A program made the position numbers and the translations under genes. A stretch of 63,158 nt of DNA, taken from NCBI GenBank assembly GCA_039028975.1, contig JBCCHB010000097.1, forward strand, positions 1 to 63,158, read 5' to 3'. This document shows, one piece after another, positions 34,951-42,994 of the stretch; position 1 is the stretch's first letter, and every line of letters begins with the position of its first letter. The notes beneath the pieces are model-generated. The model saw nothing but the letters and a program-made list of their open reading frames with translations, was not told the origin of the DNA and ran no database searches. The DNA is from JAHBNG01 sp039028975 (GTDB lineage Bacteria > Chloroflexota > Anaerolineae > Caldilineales > Caldilineaceae).

Positions 34951-37900
34951 ATGAAAAAGCTCGTTTTACTGGCTTCATTCCACTGCATCTTTACGTTCTT
35001 TCTTTATACATCTCTTCAAATCAGTACTCTCCAGCACAGTACTCTCCAGCACAGTACTCTCCAGAACAGTACTCTCCAGAACAGTATCAATGAGATTTGG
35101 CCAGTTAGCTTGATTCCTTCTGTGGCTGCTGCCGAGTCCAGTGGCAAAGAGAACCTTTTGCTAGAAAGCCAAGATACCTCTGCGGATCACTTCGCAGCCG
35201 CAGCCCTTTCTACAGTTCAGAATAATTCTTCTTTTAAGAGTGCCACCAACGAGCATGCAACCAACGACATTGGTCCTGATATTCTTGACAATCCCCAGCT
35301 TGCAATCAGTTTGGGTATTGTCGCGATAAATAATCGCCGAGGGCGTATTGTTCCGAGTATTCCGGACGCAGTCTTTTTTAACACACCTGGTTCCGTCCCC
35401 TCGTGGACTGGTGAGATCAATTCACGCATAATCTCCACCGCACCGATTGAAAGCAATGTGTTTGACCTGGACGGTGATGACCTAGTAACCGTTGCCATGG
35501 TCATTGAAAACCAGGGTACGGGTAGCAATGGTGTCTTTGATATTCGTCTAGGCATCAGCATACCCGATGAACTTCTAGAGCCAACGCTGCCTAGTGGCCA
35601 CAATATTCAAGCCAGAACAGGGGCTGGTGCGCTGATAGACGCAGAGGAAGCACCGAGCGGACTCTTTTCCAGCGGAATTACTTTGAGGAAGCTGATGGGC
35701 GGTGGGGCCGTCTTGAGTGAATTTGACCAAGATTCAGGCAGCAATATCGCAGTCGTTACATTTGACTTAGCCATCAAACAGTCTGTAACCCCTTCTACTA
35801 CGCTGCCCATTACCTTAACGCTGAACGGATACTCTTTCATTAATAGTGGCAATGACACAGTGATAGAGATTCCATTGACGACGAATCAGGATCGGGCTTT
35901 CATGAACATCCGAGCGCCCGAGCTTCGTTCGATCCCTCTGGCAACCAGCCAGGTCCATACAAGCAACGTGTTGACTGAACCCATCCCAATGGCCATTGGC
36001 GAGATCATCACTCATGCTGTCACACTGGAGATACCAGAAGGGCTAACGCCTGAAGCCTTCTTCGTTTCCCAACTTGATCCTGGTTACGGATTCGTAGGCA
36101 TATCCTCGATTACGGCTTCGACCAATATTACGACCGCAATTCCTGGGGGATTTGAGGCAGTTCGGGAGATGGCTAATGTTGTTGACCGTTGCGATGCTGA
36201 CTTTGCCGACCAAACTTGTGAGTCCGCTCAGCGCCAGGCGGTTGAGCTTGACTTTGATACATTAGCAGTACGTAACGATGGATTAGATGGTCCTGGGACC
36301 ATTGAGATACGGTATCAAATAGTTGTCTTGAACAATCAAGTTAACCGGCAAGATGAAAGTCCACTAATGCGCGCCCAGTCCCTTCAGCTATTCTGGGATA
36401 GCAACCGGTTTACGATCACTGGCCAGACCTCGAATACGTTTATAGAGGAACCAGTGCTCCAAATCAGTCAGGTCATTTCACCCGCGCAGCCTAACATCGG
36501 TGATATCGTGACCGTCACGCTATCAGTATCTCACGCTGCCAATTCCAAAATAAACGCCTTTGATCTGCTGGTGGCAGACAATATACCTGAAGGTCTTATC
36601 TATGTGCCAGATAGCCTGGAGTGGAGAGCAGGGCCTACCCCCAGCATCCTCAAAACAAGTGAATTGTTAATAGAAGCCGAATGGGCGGCCCTTGAACTAG
36701 ACCAGAAGGGCAGTATACGCTTCCAGGCGATTGTTACCGATAGTCATGTCAGTCCCAGTCAATCCGTCCAGAATATTACCATTGTCAACGAAGCAATTGC
36801 TCAGTGGAGTAGTTTACCAGGTAAGCAAAACCAAAGTTTGTCAGCGTATCATGAGCTTGCCGCGGAACGCACTGGTAACATCAATCAGGTTGGTGGCATA
36901 GAAAATCGATATCAAAGTCAGGTGAGTTCGTCCATACAACTCACAATTACCGCATCAGCACCGCCTCAGGTCTGGCTACAAGCAGAGCTTACCGGAGAAA
37001 ACCTCAGTCGTTCGGATGGCCCGGTCCAACCCGGTGATACGGTCCAATATCGTTTAACGATCTGGAATAGAGGACACAGTATAGCAACAGGGGTCTACCT
37101 ACGTAACTGGTTAGACAATAGTGTAGAACTTGATAGCGAATCTATTCAGACAAACCAAGCGCAAATTCAAAGACAGATCCAACGGCAGCTAAGGAACAAC
37201 GCTGAACAGCCCCACCATGTAATTCTTCCGATAGGCTCTATTGACTCCCATCAGCCCATAACCATTACATACAAAATAACGGTACAGGATCGGTTGGCTG
37301 ATGGCGTAACCCAAATTGCTAACCAGGCACTCCTCTACGGCGACAATTTTACGCTCGTCGTCAGTGATGACCCAGCAACCCAGCGTCAGAATGATCCCAC
37401 GATACTCCCAACGACTGATGGACCGCGACTATTTGCCACAAATCAAGTATTCTTGGATGCGGATTTGGATTCAAATGGTATAGCCAGCACAGGAGATATG
37501 GTCGCGTATGAAATCAAGATCGCCAATCATGGCACATTGAGTGCAGAAGAAGTTATGCTCTCCGCACAAATGCCACCCGAAGTGACGCTGGATCCGGAAA
37601 GTATTGAGAGTACTGAGGGAACCATCGTCGAAGGAGAGAGAGCAGGTGACAGTCGAATAGAGATCAACATCAGCCAGATAGAGCCTGGTACCACGGCGAC
37701 TGTGCGCTTTCGGGCATCGGTCAATGAACTCCGTTCAAACCTTATTAAGGAGATCCAAAACCAAGCTATTGTGATGGCCTTAAATCACCCGGCCATTCTA
37801 ACAGATGACCCAACGACTCTACAGATAGATGATCCGACCGTTATGCCTTTAACCGACACACCCTTAATTTTGGCCACGCAAAGTCAGTATCTTCTGGAAG

Positions 37901-38889
37901 ATGCAGATGGGGATGGCGTGCCGTCGGCTGGGGATACCATGGCCCACCTTATATCGATTCGGAATCATGGCACAATGACTGCCACAGATATCATTGTGAC
38001 AAACGGGATTAGCCGTTCAGCATCCTTGATTGAAGATTCGTTGCGAGTCAGTCCGAACGGTACATCCAGCGCAGAGATGGAGCAATCACTAGATGTCGAG
38101 ATAGCAAAGCTTAGTAGAAATGGCTCGTTTGGCGGCACAGATAGGGGAACTATAAGCTATTTGGTTGCGATAAGCGAGACCATTCCCGTTAGTGTGTCCT
38201 TGCTTTCAGCCCAAAGCACGATTGCTGGCACAGGCTTTCCAACAGAGATAACAGGCGACCCCTATCATCTGGTTCGGCAGAGCAGAACCTCGACAGTTAT
38301 TTCACGGACGGCGCATTTGCATATATGGAAGAAGGATCTGCTCTTACGCGATCTAAATCAAGATAGCGCCTTCTCCCCCCCTGGTGAAGAACCGTTACGC
38401 GATCGGTTATTGTACTGGCTGTTAATCGAAAATGTAGGCACGATTTCGGTGACCCAAGTCATTATCGAAGATAATCTAAATGCCAATATCAAGCTCATTC
38501 CCAGCACGCTTCGCAGCAACCGTGGTGAGACTATCCTTGGAGATACCGATGATAGCACTAGTGTGCTCATTGACTTGGGTGCCTTGCCCGAACAGCAATA
38601 CCCAGGTTCCAGCGAAAAAGCCATTGTTAGCTTCGAAGTTGAGTTAGTGGGTGAGATCCCTCCGGAACAGATTGAAAACATGGCGACTCTGTTGGTTTCC
38701 CTTGAAGGGTCAGGTGTAAATGGAAATAGTCAATATACCTTACCGTCCGATGATCCAGATACGGTGAAACCGAATGATGTGACCATTACCCGAGTGCTCT
38801 TGGCTCCGACCCAATTAGTAGAAGTGGAGGAGCCGGGCCCACGCGATACTACGCCTACAGTATGGCTGCCATTAATCGCCTGGGAGTAG
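34951..38889 (+). CDS. large secreted DUF11-repeat surface protein
   Basis: About 1312 residues from ATG 34951, which begins a proper signal peptide (MKKLVLLASFHCIFTFFLY). Upstream in-frame codons do not. Four near-identical five-residue units (STLQH/STLQN) follow directly. The rest is a series of beta domains of the DUF11/isopeptide-like 'conserved repeat' type (QVISPAQPNIGDIVTVTLSV, PVQPGDTVQYRLTIWNRG, DSNGIASTGDMVAYEIKIANHG, ADGDGVPSAGDTMAHLISIRNHG, FSPPGEEPLRDRLLYWLLIENVG). Several contain D-rich loops that may bind calcium. It ends VWLPLIAWE, close to the tail of the 31359 protein. It is probably an adhesin or sheath protein; no catalytic motif was seen. Confidence 0.78.
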   Translation: MKKLVLLASFHCIFTFFLYTSLQISTLQHSTLQHSTLQNSTLQNSINEIWPVSLIPSVAAAESSGKENLLLESQDTSADHFAAAALSTVQNNSSFKSATNEHATNDIGPDILDNPQLAISLGIVAINNRRGRIVPSIPDAVFFNTPGSVPSWTGEINSRIISTAPIESNVFDLDGDDLVTVAMVIENQGTGSNGVFDIRLGISIPDELLEPTLPSGHNIQARTGAGALIDAEEAPSGLFSSGITLRKLMGGGAVLSEFDQDSGSNIAVVTFDLAIKQSVTPSTTLPITLTLNGYSFINSGNDTVIEIPLTTNQDRAFMNIRAPELRSIPLATSQVHTSNVLTEPIPMAIGEIITHAVTLEIPEGLTPEAFFVSQLDPGYGFVGISSITASTNITTAIPGGFEAVREMANVVDRCDADFADQTCESAQRQAVELDFDTLAVRNDGLDGPGTIEIRYQIVVLNNQVNRQDESPLMRAQSLQLFWDSNRFTITGQTSNTFIEEPVLQISQVISPAQPNIGDIVTVTLSVSHAANSKINAFDLLVADNIPEGLIYVPDSLEWRAGPTPSILKTSELLIEAEWAALELDQKGSIRFQAIVTDSHVSPSQSVQNITIVNEAIAQWSSLPGKQNQSLSAYHELAAERTGNINQVGGIENRYQSQVSSSIQLTITASAPPQVWLQAELTGENLSRSDGPVQPGDTVQYRLTIWNRGHSIATGVYLRNWLDNSVELDSESIQTNQAQIQRQIQRQLRNNAEQPHHVILPIGSIDSHQPITITYKITVQDRLADGVTQIANQALLYGDNFTLVVSDDPATQRQNDPTILPTTDGPRLFATNQVFLDADLDSNGIASTGDMVAYEIKIANHGTLSAEEVMLSAQMPPEVTLDPESIESTEGTIVEGERAGDSRIEINISQIEPGTTATVRFRASVNELRSNLIKEIQNQAIVMALNHPAILTDDPTTLQIDDPTVMPLTDTPLILATQSQYLLEDADGDGVPSAGDTMAHLISIRNHGTMTATDIIVTNGISRSASLIEDSLRVSPNGTSSAEMEQSLDVEIAKLSRNGSFGGTDRGTISYLVAISETIPVSVSLLSAQSTIAGTGFPTEITGDPYHLVRQSRTSTVISRTAHLHIWKKDLLLRDLNQDSAFSPPGEEPLRDRLLYWLLIENVGTISVTQVIIEDNLNANIKLIPSTLRSNRGETILGDTDDSTSVLIDLGALPEQQYPGSSEKAIVSFEVELVGEIPPEQIENMATLLVSLEGSGVNGNSQYTLPSDDPDTVKPNDVTITRVLLAPTQLVEVEEPGPRDTTPTVWLPLIAWE
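35022..35081 (+). repeat. 15-bp tandem repeat at the signal-peptide junction
   Basis: Four units of CAGTACTCTCCAGCA or CAGTACTCTCCAGAA lie immediately after the signal-peptide region of the DUF11 protein. The first two share one variant and the last two the other, indicating duplication in pairs. The unit keeps the frame. Confidence 0.85.
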
Positions 38890-38911
38890 AGTGTTCCTCC
38901 CCGAGGGCTTC

Positions 38912-39004
38912 TATAGTTCGCTAGAAGGGTTTTGTCCTAACGCTTACCCATCATACCCTAATAAATTCCGGAAAGAGAGGACAAACTATATCTGGCCATC
39001 TGTA
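38912..39004 (+). repeat. dispersed ~92-bp palindromic element, family A, copy 4
   Basis: Begins TATAGTTCGCTAGAAGGGTT and ends TATATCTGGCCATCTGTA. It shares AAATTCCGGAAAG and GAGGACAAAC with copies 1 and 3. The GGCCATCTGTA end is 21 bases before the protease start codon at 39026. Confidence 0.8.
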
Positions 39005-39010
39005 AGAGTG

Positions 39011-39025
39011 TGGTAGAATACTAGG
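39011..39025 (+). promoter_or_regulatory. extended -10 promoter, possibly leaderless start
   Basis: TGGTAGAAT (39011-39019) is an extended -10 element whose expected transcription start falls at or next to the ATG at 39026; no Shine-Dalgarno sequence fits. The same TGGTAGAATA word precedes the VOC gene at about 59450. This suggests leaderless translation, which remains inference. Confidence 0.4.
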
Positions 39026-40480
39026 ATGCAGAAACATATACAATTCCTGCTTTATGCTTTAGGGAGCTTATTTCTTTTATTACTCGCCTTTGGCCTTGGC
39101 TTTTACAGCTATCCACTCATTACCCCGGCAGGCACTTTACCGGCTCAGGTGGGTTCATTCTCAGCGGAGTCGGATGGAGGGCCACAGGATGATGGGATAG
39201 CAGATTCAGGTGAGGGATCTGGTGATGCCCCCAATAGCTCGTCTGGTGGAGCCTCTGAGGCAACCTCAGTTAGCCTCTCGGAGGGTGTCACCGATGACAG
39301 CACTAATGATACGGCAGAAGTTCCAACAGAAGCAACGGCTGACCAAACAGATGTTGATTTAACAGGCATTCCAGCCGAAGAATTGGCCCTTCTGGCTGAC
39401 GCGTGGCGAACCTTGAATCGAGAATTCTTTGGCGAAAAACCACTTCCACGAGAACAGACATATGGTTCGCTACGAGGTCTCTTACAAGCATATGATGATC
39501 CGTATACCTTTTTCATCGTACCTGAAACAAATGAGGTAGAAAAAGGAAACCTTCAAGGCAGGTTTGGTGGCATTGGTGCACAAATTGGCCTGTCAGATGC
39601 CGGATATAGATTGACGCCACTGCGAGACAACCCAGCCGAACGAGCCGGCATTCAGGATGGTGATATTCTGATTCAGGTTGATGAGACAGAGATTTCAAAG
39701 GAGACCTCATCGGATGAAGTGATTGCACTGATTCGTGGTCCTTTAGACACAGAAGTGACGTTGGGGATACTGCGGCTGCCCAAGGGAGAGACAGATCTCA
39801 GTAGCGCAGAGGCGCTTGCTGTTACCATCGTTCGGGGAGAGATTCAGACTCCTAGCATGGAGTGGCGGTTGCTTACACCTGCAGATATTCCAGAGGAACG
39901 GTTGGATGAACTAAATCTGGACGGCAACAAGATATCTCAGATTGGATATATCCAGCACCATACATACAGCGACCGTAGCCCATCCGAGATGGCATTGGCC
40001 ATTAATGAACTACTGGAAGGCGGTGCAGATCGCTTTATCCTCGATCTGCGCGGAAACCCCGGCGGGCCTGTCAAGGCGGTGATAGATGTTACCGATCTGT
40101 GGATGGATAGCGGCATCATTATGCAGGAAGAGAAAGCAGACGGAACAGAAAAGCTTTTCGCAGCCAAGATGGATTCTCAGATCAGTAGCGAACCAGCCGT
40201 AATCATCCTGGATGGTGGCTCAGCCAGTGCCAGCGAGATCTTTGCTGGTGCGCTGCGCGATAACCAACGAGCCACGCTCTTGGGCGAGAAAAGTTTTGGC
40301 AAAGGCAGCGTCCAGATTATCCACGGTTTGCCAGACGGCAGCAGTATGCACATTACTAATGCCCTATGGTTTACACCCAATGGCCATAAAATTGATGGGC
40401 AGGGATTAACGCCAGACATACTAATCGAGCAGGGAAGTGATTTTCTACATGAGGCAATCCTTTATATACTAGCAGAATAA
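39026..40480 (+). CDS. S41 family C-terminal processing peptidase (Ctp), first of a tandem pair
   Basis: 484 residues. One N-terminal membrane anchor (FLLYALGSLFLLLLAFGLGF) and a long S/E/T/D-rich linker (about 40-115) put the protease outside the membrane. A helical N domain (about 115-175), a PDZ domain (about 180-260, AERAGIQDGDILIQVDE) and the S41 core follow. The catalytic Ser401 in GGSASASEI and Lys426 in SFGKGSVQ have the 25-residue spacing of the family. Such enzymes trim or degrade exported proteins at their C termini. The paralogue follows 124 bases downstream. Confidence 0.92.
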   Translation: MQKHIQFLLYALGSLFLLLLAFGLGFYSYPLITPAGTLPAQVGSFSAESDGGPQDDGIADSGEGSGDAPNSSSGGASEATSVSLSEGVTDDSTNDTAEVPTEATADQTDVDLTGIPAEELALLADAWRTLNREFFGEKPLPREQTYGSLRGLLQAYDDPYTFFIVPETNEVEKGNLQGRFGGIGAQIGLSDAGYRLTPLRDNPAERAGIQDGDILIQVDETEISKETSSDEVIALIRGPLDTEVTLGILRLPKGETDLSSAEALAVTIVRGEIQTPSMEWRLLTPADIPEERLDELNLDGNKISQIGYIQHHTYSDRSPSEMALAINELLEGGADRFILDLRGNPGGPVKAVIDVTDLWMDSGIIMQEEKADGTEKLFAAKMDSQISSEPAVIILDGGSASASEIFAGALRDNQRATLLGEKSFGKGSVQIIHGLPDGSSMHITNALWFTPNGHKIDGQGLTPDILIEQGSDFLHEAILYILAE

Positions 40481-40604
40481 ATAGCGGAGCAGTATATTCT
40501 CAGTCGCTCACAGCTGTACAATAGGCACGCCCTATTGCGGCGCCGGACATGTCTACCGCTGCAATGTACAGCTACACAAAGAATCATTTTTGACAGGATA
40601 TTCT

Positions 40605-41906
40605 ATGACCCACGAAGTCAATCTCTCAACGGCAAACGCCGAAAGCAACACATCACGCATCCTTGAACGTCCAGGCCTATTGGTAGGCGTTGGGATACTT
40701 CTATTGACAGTCACCTTTTTGGTTGGCCTTGGAGTAGGCGTTGGTGTCGGGCGTTGGACAACGACCAGTACAGCATCCGTGCCCTTTATGCCAAGTAGCA
40801 ATAGCAACCGCCATTTGGGGGAAGCGGATAATGCCAGAGAGTTGCTAAAGGATGAGTTCGAGGTCTTCTGGGAGTCTATGGAGCTTCTTTACTCAGACTT
40901 CTACGGCGAGATTCCAGCAGCAAACGAAATGAGCTATGGAGCGATTCGCGGGGCGCTCAACTTACTTGATGATCCAAATACATCCTTTATGTCCCCTGAG
41001 GAGGCTGAGTTCTTTCTAACCCGCATAGAGGGTAGTTTTGAGGGGATCGGCGCTCGGGTAGATTGGATCGAAGAACTTAGCGCAGTAGAGATTACAGAAC
41101 CTTTTGAAAATCAACCGGCGTGGAATGCTGGCCTGAAACGGGGTGATTTCATTATTGCGATTGATGGCGAAAGCACTGAAGGGCTTAATCTGACGGAAGC
41201 CGTTCGCCGCATACGGGGAGACAAGGGCAGCACGGTCGTTTTGACCATTCTGCGCGAAGGAGTTTCCGAATCGTTTGATGTCGATGTCGTTCGAGACAAA
41301 ATTGACATTCCTACTGTTACCAGTGAAATGGTCGGACCTTCAGATAATCTAGGCTATATCCGTCTCAGCACCTTCAGTGACAATGCCAGTCGCCAGATTA
41401 AGCAGGCGATAGAGGACATTATGGCGAATGAGCCAGATGGCTTGATCTTTGACTTGCGTGGCAACTCTGGCGGTTTACTACGCGAAGCAGTTGCTGTATC
41501 CAACATATTTATCGAGGATACGGACGTGTTGATTGAACGCTTTGCTGATGAATCTGAAAAGGTCTACAGCACAGAAAGTAAGGCGATCTTGCCAGACCTT
41601 CCATTGGTGGTTCTAGTGAATGGTGGTAGCGCAAGCGCATCAGAAATCGTTGCCGGTGCTCTGCAAGACATGGGCCGCGCAGAGCTTATTGGCGAGACAA
41701 CTTTTGGTAAGGGAAGTGTTCAGATTCCTCATCAATTAAGCAATTCAGGTATATTACGGGTAACCATTGCCCGTTGGTATACGCCAAACGACCGGTCTAT
41801 TGATGGTACGGGGCTAGAGCCAGACACAGTGGTCGAATTTACAGAAGAGGACAGGGAGGCAGATTTAGATCCTCAGCTGGATGCGGCCATTGACCACTTT
41901 CAGTAG
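40605..41906 (+). CDS. S41 family C-terminal processing peptidase (Ctp), second of a tandem pair
   Basis: 433 residues from ATG 40605 (AGGA six bases upstream; a TTG at 40590 is less likely). Same plan as its neighbour: membrane anchor (LLVGVGILLLTVTFLVGLGV), a shorter linker, PDZ (PAWNAGLKRGDFIIAIDGE) and S41 core with catalytic S344 in GGSASASEI and K369 in TFGKGSVQ. The pair arose by duplication but has clearly diverged, mainly in the linker and PDZ, so the two may have different substrates among the many secreted proteins encoded nearby. Confidence 0.92.
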   Translation: MTHEVNLSTANAESNTSRILERPGLLVGVGILLLTVTFLVGLGVGVGVGRWTTTSTASVPFMPSSNSNRHLGEADNARELLKDEFEVFWESMELLYSDFYGEIPAANEMSYGAIRGALNLLDDPNTSFMSPEEAEFFLTRIEGSFEGIGARVDWIEELSAVEITEPFENQPAWNAGLKRGDFIIAIDGESTEGLNLTEAVRRIRGDKGSTVVLTILREGVSESFDVDVVRDKIDIPTVTSEMVGPSDNLGYIRLSTFSDNASRQIKQAIEDIMANEPDGLIFDLRGNSGGLLREAVAVSNIFIEDTDVLIERFADESEKVYSTESKAILPDLPLVVLVNGGSASASEIVAGALQDMGRAELIGETTFGKGSVQIPHQLSNSGILRVTIARWYTPNDRSIDGTGLEPDTVVEFTEEDREADLDPQLDAAIDHFQ

Positions 41907-42040
41907 ATAAAAAAGCCTTTAGCTAATCAGCCGTCAGCTAAGGTCGGAGCAACCAGAATTTGTCTATATTTCGGGGTCGAGGTTTATACTTTACTATAAC
42001 TATAAAATAGCTTTCAGCGTACGTAGAACGGCAATCGTAA

Positions 42041-42538
42041 ATGGCTAAAAAGAAAAAAAAGAAAGACGATGCGCCAGCCACTGGACCGCGAATAATTGCA
42101 ACCAATCGACGGGCGCGTTTCGACTATCACATCGAAGAAACCTATGAAGCGGGTATTGCTTTGACAGGTACAGAGATCAAGGCGATCCGACAAAACCTTG
42201 TCAACCTTCGCGAGGGGTTTGTCCTGATACGGGATGGTGAAGCATGGCTATTAAACGTTCACATCTCCCATTATAAGAGCGGTAACCGCAACAACCACGA
42301 TGAAACTAGACGACGCAAGCTGCTCTTGCATAGCCGTGAAATCAACAACATTTATAGCCAAGTGACTCAGAAGAATTGGACGATTGTTCCACTGCGCCTT
42401 TATCTTAACGGCAAAGGATTGGCGAAAGTCGAGATAGCATTGGTACGCGGCAAGAAGAATTACGATAAACGCACGGATATTGCCAAGCGGGATTCCCAGC
42501 GAGATATCCAGCGGGCGCTTAAGAATTATAACAGCTAA
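42041..42538 (+). CDS. smpB: SsrA-binding protein SmpB
   Basis: 165 residues, the full family length. It binds tmRNA and delivers it to stalled ribosomes for trans-translation. Diagnostic stretches are ATNRRARFDYHIEETYEAG, LTGTEIKAIRQNLVNLREGF, HISHYKSGN, and the C-terminal GKKNYDKR.DIAKRD tail that mimics mRNA in the decoding centre. The N terminus is a lysine run (AKKKKKKDD). No tmRNA gene is visible in the window. No clear ribosome-binding site precedes the ATG. Confidence 0.97.
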   Translation: MAKKKKKKDDAPATGPRIIATNRRARFDYHIEETYEAGIALTGTEIKAIRQNLVNLREGFVLIRDGEAWLLNVHISHYKSGNRNNHDETRRRKLLLHSREINNIYSQVTQKNWTIVPLRLYLNGKGLAKVEIALVRGKKNYDKRTDIAKRDSQRDIQRALKNYNS

Positions 42539-42540
42539 AC

Positions 42541-42994
42541 CTGCTCTGTTTGAACGCGAAGGCTTGCATCCAATTAATTGTACACCAAAGAAACACTTTC
42601 GTATTCAAAGCAACCGCACTATCAGAGTGTAGCCCGTCCTTTTAGGGCGGGAACTCAGGCGCACTGGGCGCCTCCCGCCCTAAAAGGCCTATCCTTACCC
42701 GCATGTGGTTGGTTTGTGATGTCCGCCCAGTGTTGGCGCTTTGCGAGAAATCCGCTGGGCTAGGAGCAGACGCCCGCTAAACCGGGCTGATTTGTAGGCG
42801 AACCAGCCCCTTTTAGGGGGCGTCTTTTATGTAGCCCGATAGCTTGAGCGGGCATCGGTTACCCCGCTTCTCTGACTAGAGATGTGGGTAATGGCAAGCC
42901 CTAAAAGGACGGGCTACAACATCGCCATGTGTCAGGTTCACCCCACAAAAGCTCAAACAACCAGAAAAATTTTCGTCCTCAAAGCAACCGCACT
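42541..42994. repeat. cluster of nested intergenic repeats downstream of smpB
   Basis: No gene. Two family B copies (42541-42623 and 42949-42994), sharing TCAAAGCAACCGCACTA, bracket a group of hairpins. 42628-42690 has arms CCTTTTAGGGCGGG and CCCGCCCTAAAAGG around GGCGC/GCGCC. 42765-42828 is terminator-like, with AGACGCCC pairing with GGGCGTCT then TTTAT, and could end smpB transcripts. 42832-42920 contains GTAGCCCG ... CGGGCTAC ends. The right-hand B copy abuts the stop codon of the M16 protease. Confidence 0.7.

Noticed and set aside
41916..41943. Hairpin CCTTTAGCT/AGCTAAGG after the second Ctp gene as its terminator
   Set aside because: The U-run lies on the wrong side for the plus-strand gene; it would only act on minus-strand transcripts, and no minus-strand gene is there.
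42541..42992. tmRNA (ssrA) gene next to smpB
   Set aside because: No tmRNA ends or tag-peptide frame could be seen; the region is explained by nested palindromic repeats.
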